64,000 nt of DNA from JANNVK01 sp031430435 (lineage in GTDB: Bacteria; Acidobacteriota; Blastocatellia; Pyrinomonadales; Pyrinomonadaceae): positions 1-64,000 of the forward strand of contig JANPBM010000066.1 in assembly GCA_031430435.1 (NCBI GenBank). Reading direction: 5' to 3'. The notes beneath the pieces were generated by a model that had not been told where the DNA came from, searched no databases, and saw only the letters and a program-made list of their open reading frames with translations. The position numbers and the translations under genes were made by a program. Numbering within the stretch: the first letter of the stretch is position 1; each line of letters begins with the position of its first letter. Shown here in pieces: positions 1 to 7,475 of the stretch.

Positions 1-2
1 AA

Positions 3-1013
3 CATCTCACGATTGAAAAACTCGGTCGGGTAAATCTAATTGTGGGTAAGAATAATGTTGGTAAAACGGCTCTGCTGGAGGCTTTGTGGATTTATGCAAA
101 TAATAGTGAAAATCATATTTTGAATAAAATCGTATTTGACAGAAACGAAGTAAACAATTCTGATAGTGTTTCTCACGAAGGAATGCGATATTACAGTTTT
201 GCATATAGAAATGTGTTCAATAATCGCCCAGAAGTTCCAAAAGACAAGGATCATGTCGCTAGCAATCCTTATTTTTGTATAGGAGAAATTGGACAAAATT
301 TTGTTTCATTTGATGATACTCCTAAATTAGTTTCAGCTATTGATATAGAAAATCAAATAAAATCCATAGTCTTTTCAAGGTATGATTATGAGCCTAGTTT
401 GGGTATGCCCTTTATCAAAACCTTCAGGGCTAAGAAAAAAGAGCTTAACAATGTTTATGTTGATTCTAGCGGTTTGGAAGGTGAAAAGCTTTTACCCTTT
501 TGGGAAAAAGCGGAAAAAGAGTTATTAGATGAATTTGTCAATGAATCTTTAAATATTATCGAAGATAAATTTGTAGATGTAAGATTTAGTGGAGATTCTA
601 ACAATCCTCATATTAGAATTCCTATGGTTCGGCTTAAAAATGCGAAAGAAAGAATTCCTTTGAGAAGTCTTGGCGAAGGAATGGAGCGAATGCTTGGAAT
701 TGCTTTAGCACTTGTCAATTGCAAAGATGGAATCCTCCTTATTGACGAAATCGAAAATGGATTTCACTACTCAATTCTCCCTGATGTCTGGAGACTCATT
801 TTCAAAACTGCCAAAGACCTCAACGTCCAAGTTTTTGCCACCACACACAGCAAAGATTGTATCGAAGCCTTTACGCAAGCGGCGATTGACGACGAAGAAA
901 GCGAAGGAATGTTGATTCGGCTTGAACGCAATAAAGACGACAAAATTATTGCGAAAACTATTGAAGAAGAAAATCTTGCACTGGCGATAGACTACGGAGC
1001 AGAGGTGCGATAA
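3..1013 (+). CDS. AAA/OLD-like ATPase, 5' end outside window
   Basis: Central and C-terminal part of an ABC/SMC-type ATPase like those of OLD-family and PARIS-type defence systems. The frame is open through the left edge. Only a short N-terminal strand should be missing, because the P-loop GKNNVGKT already sits about 15 residues into the visible part. An ABC-like signature LGEGMER follows near residue 224, Walker B ILLIDEIENG near 245 and a switch motif ATTHS near 280. The stop overlaps the start of the next gene by one base, so the two are probably translated together. The first 0.7 kb is more AT-rich than the rest, which may mark acquired DNA. ATP hydrolysis is well supported; a defence role is inferred from the partner gene. 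Confidence 0.82.
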   Translation, partial: HLTIEKLGRVNLIVGKNNVGKTALLEALWIYANNSENHILNKIVFDRNEVNNSDSVSHEGMRYYSFAYRNVFNNRPEVPKDKDHVASNPYFCIGEIGQNFVSFDDTPKLVSAIDIENQIKSIVFSRYDYEPSLGMPFIKTFRAKKKELNNVYVDSSGLEGEKLLPFWEKAEKELLDEFVNESLNIIEDKFVDVRFSGDSNNPHIRIPMVRLKNAKERIPLRSLGEGMERMLGIALALVNCKDGILLIDEIENGFHYSILPDVWRLIFKTAKDLNVQVFATTHSKDCIEAFTQAAIDDEESEGMLIRLERNKDDKIIAKTIEEENLALAIDYGAEVR

Positions 1014-1693
1014 TGTCAAAAGAAAATCGAATCCTCTTTGTTGAAGGCATAGACGACCAACACACTATTTTTGCTCTTTGCGAACATTTCAAAGTTGAAG
1101 AGACGTTTATTGTTGAAATTCCTGATGGCAAAGGGAAAATCAATAAACATGCGAAACCTCATGAAAAAGGCGGAATTGATAATGTTTTGAAAGCAATGCA
1201 AGGTTTTTTGGCAACTCAAAATATCGAACGTCTTGGGATTGTAATTGACGCAGACGAAAACTTACTTTCGCAATGGCAGAGAGTCAAAAGTGTTTTGGAA
1301 AAAACAGGTTATGTAAATATTCCGACTGAACCAAACCCGAACGGGACAATTATCGAGCAAGAAAATATGATAAAGTTCGGCGTTTGGATTATGCCTGATA
1401 ATCAAATTTACGGAATGTTGGAAGACTTTCTTTCACTTCTAATTCCCGATAAAGATACAAACCAAGTTTGGGCGAAAGCCGTCAAATGCTCGCAAGAAGT
1501 TTTGGACGAAGTTGCGGCAGGTAACCGTTTTGGCGAAATTCATCTTTCAAAAGCACAAATTCACGCATATTTGGCGTGGCAAAAAGAATGCGGAAAGCCT
1601 TTTGGTTTTTCAATTACTGCTAAATATCTGCAAGCCGATAACCCGAATTGCGAGAACTTTGTTAATTGGCTGAAACGCCTTTTTGTTGAATAA
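1013..1693 (+). CDS. TOPRIM-like protein of the DUF3226 family
   Basis: A 226-residue protein with TOPRIM-type acidic motifs: a glutamate in ILFVEGIDD (residues 8-15) and an aspartate cluster in IVIDADEN (76-83). A further segment VWIMPDNQIYGMLEDFL (124-140) is typical, as I recall, of DUF3226 proteins. TOPRIM folds bind Mg2+ and act in nucleases and primases; OLD and GajA carry one fused to the ATPase, and PARIS encodes one (AriB) as a separate gene. The TAATG overlap with the ATPase gene supports a two-protein module. Nuclease activity is inferred. Family assignment is from memory of sequence patterns, not from a search. Confidence 0.75.
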   Translation: MSKENRILFVEGIDDQHTIFALCEHFKVEETFIVEIPDGKGKINKHAKPHEKGGIDNVLKAMQGFLATQNIERLGIVIDADENLLSQWQRVKSVLEKTGYVNIPTEPNPNGTIIEQENMIKFGVWIMPDNQIYGMLEDFLSLLIPDKDTNQVWAKAVKCSQEVLDEVAAGNRFGEIHLSKAQIHAYLAWQKECGKPFGFSITAKYLQADNPNCENFVNWLKRLFVE

Positions 1694-1697
1694 TTTT

Positions 1698-2087
1698 ATG
1701 AGTGAATTGAATGAAGAAAAACGCGAAGTTGCCATCAGATTAACGATGATGCCGCGTGATACAAACGCCCACGGAACAGTTTTCGGCGGCGTGATCTTGA
1801 GTTATATCGATGTTGCGGGCGGTGTTGAAGCCGTTCGCCAAACCGGACACGACAGATTTGTAACTGTGGCGATGAAAGAAGTTATCTTTCACGAACCGGT
1901 TTTTATCGGCGATTTGGTCAGCTTTTATGCCGAAACAACTCGCGTTGGAAATACTTCGATCACGATTAAAATTTTGGTCGAAGCCGAACGTTTCGGTTCG
2001 CACGGACAATCCGTAAAAGTAACCGAAGCCGAAGTTTCATACGTTGCCATCAACCAATATCGCGAGAAAGTCAGAATCGGCAAATAA
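1698..2087 (+). CDS. Acyl-CoA thioesterase, hotdog fold (YciA-like)
   Basis: About 129 residues, usual for single-domain hotdog thioesterases, which hydrolyse acyl-CoA to free acid and CoA in the cytoplasm. The segment MMPRDTNAHGTVFGG followed by an aspartate (YIDVAGG) is the typical start of YciA/BFIT-type hotdog domains, and HEPVFIGD matches the second conserved strand. A TTG at 1683 would extend the protein by five codons, but ATG 1698 gives the expected N-terminus MSELNEEK. It follows the TOPRIM gene by 4 bases, yet its function is unrelated and its codon use fits the host better. It is followed by an inverted-repeat region. Confidence 0.85.
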   Translation: MSELNEEKREVAIRLTMMPRDTNAHGTVFGGVILSYIDVAGGVEAVRQTGHDRFVTVAMKEVIFHEPVFIGDLVSFYAETTRVGNTSITIKILVEAERFGSHGQSVKVTEAEVSYVAINQYREKVRIGK

Positions 2088-2154
2088 TTAACCGGAAAAA
2101 ACAACGAGTCGGACAACTTCGGCTTCGACGGTTAATCGATTATTTTGTCGTTGT
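2088..2154. terminator. Convergent intergenic inverted repeats, possible bidirectional terminator
   Basis: Between two convergent genes lie the arms TTAACCG (2088-2094) and CGGTTAA (2129-2135), and a second, crossing pair ACAACGA (2101-2107) and TCGTTGT (2148-2154) flanked by A-rich and T-rich runs. The second pair could terminate transcription in either direction. The arms are short for their loop lengths, so the call is tentative. Confidence 0.35.
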
Positions 2155-2163
2155 AAATTTTGT

Positions 2164-2814
2164 TTAATCGAACTGTTTTTTGAATTCTTCAAACGCCGAT
2201 TTGAATTCGCCCAACTCACTCCGTAACGTTTTCACTTCTTCTTCGAGTTTAATTAAACGTTCGTTGTCGGCTTGTTTGTGCGAAGCCGAAGTTGAAACAG
2301 GCAAATTTGTAACGTCGATTTCGCCGCACAACAGATGCGCGAAACGGACTTCTTTTTGTCCCGCTTGCCGTTCCAATTTCATCACCGCCGGCTCGTCTCG
2401 TTTCATCAACCCTTCGAGTGTTTCGCTGACTTCGCCGAGTCCGGGAAATTCATACAAACGGCTTGAACGTTCGCGGATTTCGCCCAACGTCTGAAAACCG
2501 CGCAACATCAAAACGCACAAAACCGCGACTTCCGCCGGCGAAATTTCATATACTTTCGGAAACATATGTTTGTATTTCGCAACTCGGCTTCCGCTTCGAT
2601 AAATGACTAACGCGATGTTTTTATCACGCAATGAATCGAGTGCGGTTTGCACCGTTTCTTCGTCGAACGAAACCACCGGATCGCGATTTGTTTTCTGGTT
2701 ACAGGCGGCGGTTAAAGAATTCAGCGTCAGCGGAAAGTATTCGGGCGTGGTGATTTGTTTTTCGACCAACGCTCCGACAACTCTCGCCTCAACTTCGGTT
2801 AATTGTTGAATCAT
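2164..2814 (-). CDS. YceH-family protein (DUF480)
   Basis: A 216-residue protein with the DUF480/YceH pattern throughout. It opens with LTEVEARVVGALVEK, continues through TTPEYFPLTLNSL and ACNQKTNRDPV, and has the second winged-helix unit around LCVLMLRGFQTLGEIRERS. The family consists of two winged-helix domains and its molecular role is not established. The last 40 residues form a charged predicted coiled coil (LIKLEEEVKTLRSELGEFK), common in this family. It is convergent with the thioesterase gene. The start ATG at 2814 is the natural family start. Confidence 0.88.
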   Translation of the reverse strand: MIQQLTEVEARVVGALVEKQITTPEYFPLTLNSLTAACNQKTNRDPVVSFDEETVQTALDSLRDKNIALVIYRSGSRVAKYKHMFPKVYEISPAEVAVLCVLMLRGFQTLGEIRERSSRLYEFPGLGEVSETLEGLMKRDEPAVMKLERQAGQKEVRFAHLLCGEIDVTNLPVSTSASHKQADNERLIKLEEEVKTLRSELGEFKSAFEEFKKQFD

Positions 2815-2871
2815 AACACTTTACAGCATAATACATTTTTGCTTTGACCGTAAGCACATTACAATTAAAAA

Positions 2872-3444
2872 GTGAAAATCTTGGTTGCACGCACAAATGA
2901 AGAGATAAATTTTGCTTACGAACAACTCTCGAAAAGCGAAATAATCGGTTGCGATACGGAAACTTCGGGCTTGAGTTCGCGGACAAGCAGGCTTTTCAGC
3001 GTTCAATTTTCCGACGGCGAATTTAATGTTTTGGTGCCGATCAGCGAACGGATAAAACTCGGCAAATTAGCTGAACTTCTTGCCAATCAACAAATTACAA
3101 AGATTTTTCACAACGCGAAATTTGATTTGGATTTTTTGCGAGCGAACGATTACGCCGTTGAAAATGTGTACTGCACAATGATTGCGGAAAAAGTTTTGAC
3201 GAAAGGCGCGAATCAATCGGCGAGTTTGGCAGAAACGCTTTACCGCTATTTTGCGGTTGATTTAGACAAATCGCAACGCTCGAAATTTACAAAATCGTGG
3301 AACGGAATTTGGACGGACGAACTTGTAAATTACGCACTTTCAGACGTTGTTTATCTGCCGAAATTGATGCGGGAACAAACCGGTTGGCTGGAAAGATTGG
3401 GTTTGCGGGAAGAGTTTGGCGAGAAAATGCTGAAGGTTTTATAA
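2872..3444 (+). CDS. DEDD-type 3'-5' exonuclease (RNase D-like)
   Basis: A 190-residue stand-alone exonuclease domain. Exo I is GCDTETSG (DxE), Exo II is FHNAKFDLDFL, and Exo III is YALSDVVYLPKL with a D-x3-Y arrangement, marking the DEDDy class. Such enzymes remove nucleotides from 3' ends with two metal ions. It lacks the HRDC domain of full-length RNase D, so it resembles the short RNase D-like or KlenTaq-type proofreading domains. The start is GTG at 2872, with no clear ribosome binding site. It is divergent from the YceH gene, with 57 bases between the start codons. RNA versus DNA preference cannot be told from sequence. Confidence 0.8.
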   Translation: MKILVARTNEEINFAYEQLSKSEIIGCDTETSGLSSRTSRLFSVQFSDGEFNVLVPISERIKLGKLAELLANQQITKIFHNAKFDLDFLRANDYAVENVYCTMIAEKVLTKGANQSASLAETLYRYFAVDLDKSQRSKFTKSWNGIWTDELVNYALSDVVYLPKLMREQTGWLERLGLREEFGEKMLKVL

Positions 3445-3681
3445 ACTGACACTCGGCATCCGGTTTGGAATGTGGCAACAGTCGCGATAACATTTTAATT
3501 TACAAATATGACGCTGTATTGCATAAAAAACCTTGCGCGAAAACGGCAGAATCTGCAATCATCGAAACGTAAAAGCATATTATTCCGACAAAAATGAACT
3601 CGTCATTTTGTAGAGGAAATAGTCTGCATAATTTTATTTTTACAATAAAAAAACCTCGCAAAATTTACAAACGAATTTTAC

Positions 3682-3710
3682 AAGCGGTGATTTACTAACC
3701 GTTTTTTTTT
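3682..3710 (+). terminator. Weak intrinsic terminator-like hairpin
   Basis: AAGCGGT (3682-3688) can pair with ACCGTTT (3698-3704) across a 9-base loop, with one G-T pair, and the 3' arm runs into nine or more T residues up to 3710. The stem is short, but the T tract is long. Confidence 0.45.
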
Positions 3711-3753
3711 ATTTCACAAACTTTCTTCTCGTTTATTTACAACGCTTTACATT

Positions 3754-3794
3754 AAGTTTTCAGTGATTTGCCGAAAATCACAGGAAACTTTTTT
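3754..3794 (+). terminator. Strong intrinsic terminator-like hairpin upstream of the RTX gene
   Basis: The arms 3754-3769 and 3775-3790 pair at 15 of 16 positions (one G-T pair, one A-A mismatch) across a 5-base loop, and six T residues follow (3789-3794). This is a textbook intrinsic terminator shape. It lies about 105 bases before the RTX start codon, so it may end an upstream transcript or act as an attenuator in the RTX leader. Confidence 0.65.
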
Positions 3795-3897
3795 CTGTTC
3801 GTTGCGATAACTTACACAAGAAACGAAACGCGAGTCGGCGCAGACAAAACCGGCAAAACTTAAAAACTAAATTAAACAGATTCAGAGGAGAAACAAA

Positions 3898-5496
3898 ATG
3901 CCATACAATCAAATCAACGGAGACTCGACAGCAAACTTATTGAACACTTTAATGACCCAACTTACCGGTTCGGGACAAGGAATTGCAGACGGCGGATGCT
4001 GTCAGCCGCAACAGCAAGAAGCAAAAATCAGCAAAGATTGTTTCAACGGAAAAACCATTATCGAAGCAGGCAGCGGAAACGATAACATTCGTGTCAGCAA
4101 CGGTAACAACGGCGGTTTGAACGTCAACGTCAACGGTCAAAATTATTACTTTACTGCCCAAGAAGCGCAAAAATTAGTTATTCGCGGCGGAGACGGCAAT
4201 GACAACATCCGAGTTGATTCAAATGTTCGCCAAAATTTAACCATCGAAGGCGGAAACGGCAACGATAATATTACCGGTGGAAGCGGTAACGACCGTATCT
4301 TCGGCGGAGCGGGAAATGACCGCATCAACGGCGGAAACGGCAATGATTATATTATGGGCGGTTCAGGAAACGACCGCATCAACGGCGGAAACGGCAACGA
4401 TACAATTCGCGGCGGATCGGGTAACGACTCACTCAACGGCGGAAACGGCAATGATAATTTAATCGGCGGAACAGGTGCCGACAGTTTGAACGGCGGACGC
4501 GGTTTTGACCAAATGAACTGGGGAAGCACGGGTTTGTTCGATATGTTGACTCAAGACAGAGCAGGCGACCCGCGCGGTTGCGAATATGAAGTCGGCGGAC
4601 ACACGCAACCGCCTTTCCAACATTGCGGAACACCTGTTCCGAATGATTCGGTGCAAAATCAACCTTGGAGTCCTTTTCAACCAACCGATTCGGTACAAAA
4701 CCAACCTTGGAATCAACCGCAACCGAATGATTCGGTGCAAAATCAACCTTGGAGTCCTTTTCAGCCGAATAACGGCGGGAATGACCCGCTTCAAATGCCG
4801 CCGCGTAATTGTTGGTTGCCGCCATTTGCCAATCAACCGCAAGCTACGGTAACGGAACAACAAAACGGCAAATTGGTTTTAGACGCAGGTGCGGGAGACG
4901 ACAAAATCCGCGTCAGCCAAGGTTACAACGGCGGAATCAATGTTAATGTCAACGGCGAAAATCATTATTTTACAGCCCAAGACGCAAAACGTTTGGAAAT
5001 TCGCGGTGGCAGCGGCAACGATCAAATCACGGTTGATGCAAATGTCCGCACAGGTTTGACGCTGAAAGGCGGAGCAGGCGATGACACGATCATCGGCGGC
5101 AGCGGCAACGACCGAATTTTCGGCGGCAGCGGCAACGACATTTTACTCGGACGCGGCGGAAATGATTATATCAACGGCGGAGACGGCAACGATATGATTT
5201 CAGGCGGAAACGGTCATGACACACTTGTCGGCGGAAACGGCAACGATATGATGTTCGGCGGTCGCGGAAACGATAATATGTTTGGCGGAAACGGCAATGA
5301 TGTAATGGTCGGAGGCAGCGGACACGACAATATGAACGGCGGAAACGGCAATGATATGATGTTTGGCGGTCGCGGCAACGACAGAATGAACGGCGGTTCG
5401 GGAATCGATTACGCAAACGGCGGAAGCGGTTCAAATCGCGGTGTCAACAACGAAAACTTTATGTTTCGTTTGATGCAATCCAGACTTCGCCAATAA
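3898..5496 (+). CDS. RTX calcium-binding repeat protein with two repeat blocks
   Basis: A 532-residue protein dominated by GGxGNDxxx nonapeptides, the RTX motif that binds Ca2+ and folds as a parallel beta roll after export. Two homologous halves are visible. Each starts with a roughly 70-residue module (GNDNIRVSNGNNGGLNVNVNG in the first, DDKIRVSQGYNGGINVNVNG in the second) containing YFTAQ(E/D)A, followed by 8-12 RTX repeats. A Pro/Gln/Trp-rich linker with three DSVQNQPW copies separates them (about residues 245-300). There is no N-terminal signal peptide, which fits type I secretion, but no ABC/HlyD genes are nearby. The N-terminal segment has a Cys pair (GGCCQPQ). A terminator follows the gene. 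The function is unknown; adhesin or matrix roles are guesses. Confidence 0.85.
   Translation: MPYNQINGDSTANLLNTLMTQLTGSGQGIADGGCCQPQQQEAKISKDCFNGKTIIEAGSGNDNIRVSNGNNGGLNVNVNGQNYYFTAQEAQKLVIRGGDGNDNIRVDSNVRQNLTIEGGNGNDNITGGSGNDRIFGGAGNDRINGGNGNDYIMGGSGNDRINGGNGNDTIRGGSGNDSLNGGNGNDNLIGGTGADSLNGGRGFDQMNWGSTGLFDMLTQDRAGDPRGCEYEVGGHTQPPFQHCGTPVPNDSVQNQPWSPFQPTDSVQNQPWNQPQPNDSVQNQPWSPFQPNNGGNDPLQMPPRNCWLPPFANQPQATVTEQQNGKLVLDAGAGDDKIRVSQGYNGGINVNVNGENHYFTAQDAKRLEIRGGSGNDQITVDANVRTGLTLKGGAGDDTIIGGSGNDRIFGGSGNDILLGRGGNDYINGGDGNDMISGGNGHDTLVGGNGNDMMFGGRGNDNMFGGNGNDVMVGGSGHDNMNGGNGNDMMFGGRGNDRMNGGSGIDYANGGSGSNRGVNNENFMFRLMQSRLRQ
4642..4752 (+). repeat. Three in-frame linker repeats inside the RTX gene
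   Basis: Three copies of a unit of about 26 bases beginning near 4642, 4685 and 4726 each encode (N/T)DSVQNQPW. They form the hinge between the two RTX blocks and are nearly identical in DNA, so copy number could vary by slippage or recombination without loss of frame. Confidence 0.8.
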
Positions 5497-5521
5497 ATTT
5501 TTTTAATCCTTAAACCTTTTC

Positions 5522-5556
5522 AGTCGGGTTGTTTGCCAAACAATCCGACTTTTTTT
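5522..5556 (+). terminator. Intrinsic terminator of the RTX gene
   Basis: AGTCGGGTTG (5522-5531) pairs with CAATCCGACT (5541-5550) over 10 bases with one G-T pair across a 9-base loop, followed by a seven-T run. It lies 25 bases after the RTX stop and is oriented for the plus strand. Confidence 0.88.
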
Positions 5557-5564
5557 GTTTCGAC

Positions 5565-6002
5565 TTAACCTTTTAATTCCTTCGTTTCGTCTTCAAATAA
5601 TTCGCTGACGGAAACATTGCTCGGCGGCAAAATGTCCCTGCGTTCGTTCAAACATTCAGTCATTTTTCTAACGGTTTCATCGGCTCGGATAAAATCTTCG
5701 CGCGAAATTTGCAGTCTGATTTTGCCGTCTTGATTCGGAATCTCGCTCACTTTCGCAAAACTTTTTAATCTGATGTCGATTTTTGCACCGAATTTTAAAA
5801 CGCCTTTTTTAAATTTTACATCGTTAATTTCAGCCAACGCCACCCGTACTTCTTTCACGCCGGTTTTCATCAAACCCAAAATCTTCGCTTCAAATTCAAG
5901 CACGATTCCCGCCGGAGAAAATTTCGCAATTCCGTCAACCTCAGATAATCCGTGAGAACTTGAAATTTTGAACGAAATACAATCTAGAAAATGGTTTTTC
6001 AT
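5565..6002 (-). CDS. Conserved hypothetical protein, 145 residues
   Basis: I do not recognise this family. The first 100 residues alternate short beta-like strands with glycine turns (SEVDGIAKFSPAGIVLEFEA, VKFKKGVLKFGAKIDI), suggesting a small beta-barrel such as a PH-like domain. The last 40 residues are helical and charged and end in an acidic tail. There is no signal peptide or membrane segment, so it is probably cytoplasmic. It stands alone, convergent with the RTX gene. Confidence 0.6.
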   Translation of the reverse strand: MKNHFLDCISFKISSSHGLSEVDGIAKFSPAGIVLEFEAKILGLMKTGVKEVRVALAEINDVKFKKGVLKFGAKIDIRLKSFAKVSEIPNQDGKIRLQISREDFIRADETVRKMTECLNERRDILPPSNVSVSELFEDETKELKG

Positions 6003-6335
6003 TGGTTAAAAGTATAGCGCAAAATCTTTCATCCGGTTCCTGAGGCTTTTACAAAACCGTTGAAAAACCAAAGATTTTCATCTCCGAAAAATAAACCTTT
6101 TTTGCTGCTCAAGCGTTTATGCAACTGTGGTTTGACAGCATTTTTCGATTACCTCGACTTTATTCGAAACTGTATAATTTGCCAATTTGTTCTCAATCTT
6201 CGACGGTTCGATTTAACCGAAAAACATCTGAAATATCTTCGGTATCAAATTTTAATCGCTTAATATTTCTCGTAATCTCAACGTTTTGATGAACTTTTAC
6301 AAGTAACTTTGCTAGAATTGTTTTGGAGACGGTTT
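6003..6335 (+). other. Intergenic region with promoter-like elements
   Basis: 333 bases without a supported gene. A TATAAT hexamer occurs at 6173-6178. An extended -10 element TGCTAGAAT (6310-6318) sits just before the Uma2 ribosome binding site GGAG (6325-6328). A 67-codon open frame at 6060-6263 has no ribosome binding site and no protein-like composition. Confidence 0.5.
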
Positions 6336-6968
6336 ATGAGTGTAGTTACAATTAATACAAGGTTAATTGGCGGAATGTTTCGGGAATATACGCCAAAATT
6401 AAAATTAGAATTCAAGAAAGCCAAAAAACTTGGCGATGATGATTTTTTTGATTTTTGCCAAGATAATCCTGATGTTCGAATTGAAATGGACAAAAACGGG
6501 GAGATTGAAATTATGCCGCCAACAGAAAGCGAAACCGGAATTAAGAATTTTAAGCTGATTGGCAGGTTTTGGGTTTGGGTTGAAAAAAATGGAACGGGTG
6601 AAGGATTTGATTCTTCGACAAGTTTTATTTTGCCGAACGGTGCAAAACGCTCGCCCGATTTATCTTGGGTAAAGTTAGAAAAATGGAACGCAATTTCGCC
6701 CGCTAAACGCAAAAAATTTGCTCCGCTATGTCCCGATTTTGTTGTCGAAATTCGCTCTGAAACTGATTCGCTGACAAAACTTCAAGAAAAAATGACCGAA
6801 TATATCGAAAACGGAACATCGCTCGGCTGGCTGATTGATGTCAAAAGCAAAAAAGTTTACGTCTATCAACCGAATACGCAAGTTCAAATTTTAGACAAAC
6901 CTGTGGAAGTTTCGGGCGAACCGTATTTGCAAGGTTTTGTTTTGCAGATGTGTGAGATTTGGGGTTAG
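6336..6968 (+). CDS. Uma2-family putative endonuclease (DUF820)
   Basis: About 210 residues with the PD-(D/E)XK-like Uma2 layout: IEIMPPTESETG, the catalytic-type segment KRSPDLSWV, then DFVVEIRSETDSLTKLQEKM and the closing strand GWLIDVKSKKVYVYQP. Uma2 proteins are abundant in cyanobacteria and other environmental bacteria; nuclease activity is predicted from fold rather than shown. I use ATG 6336 because GGAG lies seven bases upstream; a TTG at 6309 would add nine codons without support. The 3' end overlaps the convergent DUF4411 gene by 4 bases. Confidence 0.85.
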   Translation: MSVVTINTRLIGGMFREYTPKLKLEFKKAKKLGDDDFFDFCQDNPDVRIEMDKNGEIEIMPPTESETGIKNFKLIGRFWVWVEKNGTGEGFDSSTSFILPNGAKRSPDLSWVKLEKWNAISPAKRKKFAPLCPDFVVEIRSETDSLTKLQEKMTEYIENGTSLGWLIDVKSKKVYVYQPNTQVQILDKPVEVSGEPYLQGFVLQMCEIWG

Positions 6969-7468
6969 AAGGTTTCCCCAAGTCGTCTGAACATTTTAAT
7001 CCAATCTACATGCTGAACGCTATGTGCGTCACAAGCATCTGGTAGTTTTACTTTATTCTTAGAATTTGGGGCACTTACTTCTCTAGTTAATACAATTCGA
7101 TTACTAATGTCTGCTAAAGCATAAGCAACAACAAATGCGTCAGCTTCATCAGCATTTAAAAACTCATTTAAAGCAGACTGGGTATATTGACCTTTTGAAG
7201 TAGCCCAACTACAAATTTTTACATATTCATTAATTACATCTGAGGTTGAAGTCTCTTTGAAAAAATCTTTTGGTAAGTTAGCCTTACACCACTTCTCTAA
7301 ATCATCATTTTTCCCAAAAATTTCGTTTTTAACTTTATCAATGCTAATAATTTTACCATCATCAGCAAGTTGTTTGACTTTAGCCCAAAAACTGACAGCA
7401 ACATCCAGCGGGTAAGTATCCCGATGAGGTTGGATAAAAAAATTGCTGTCAACTATGTAAATTTCCAT
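6965..7468 (-). CDS. DUF4411 PIN-like protein, probable toxin
   Basis: A 167-residue PIN-fold protein. The first acidic residue is in YIVDSNFF (near residue 7), a second cluster is NADEADAFVVAYAL and a third region is RIVLTREV followed by LPDACDAH. PIN domains are Mg2+-dependent RNases and DUF4411 proteins are usually encoded beside an ImmA/IrrE-type protein, as here. The gene follows that partner by 7 bases on the same strand. ATG 7468 is preferred over the TTG one codon earlier. Codon use is more AT-rich than in the flanking metabolic genes, which suggests a mobile defence or stability module. Confidence 0.8.
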   Translation of the reverse strand: MEIYIVDSNFFIQPHRDTYPLDVAVSFWAKVKQLADDGKIISIDKVKNEIFGKNDDLEKWCKANLPKDFFKETSTSDVINEYVKICSWATSKGQYTQSALNEFLNADEADAFVVAYALADISNRIVLTREVSAPNSKNKVKLPDACDAHSVQHVDWIKMFRRLGETF

Positions 7469-7475
7469 CAATAAA

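Larger units (their letters stand above)
3445..3897 (+). other. Long leader region of the RTX gene
   Basis: 453 bases without a convincing gene. It is AT-rich and holds two hairpins each followed by a T run (listed separately) and ends in a good ribosome binding site AGAGGAGA (3884-3891) seven bases before the RTX start. The distance from the upstream stop (about 240-310 bases to the hairpins) makes simple read-out termination of the exonuclease gene unlikely to be their only role. Confidence 0.6.

Noticed and set aside
3949..5434. Long open frames on the opposite strand and in other frames of the RTX gene
   Set aside because: Their sequences are periodic shadows of the repeated GGNGND codons and have no ribosome binding sites.
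4180..5440. Regular short DNA repeats resembling a CRISPR-like array
   Set aside because: The period is 27 bases in frame with RTX nonapeptides, and no constant repeat with variable spacers exists. No cas gene is present.
6060..6263. 67-codon open frame in the gap before the Uma2 gene
   Set aside because: It begins with TTG without a ribosome binding site, and its composition does not resemble a protein. The region carries promoter-like elements instead.
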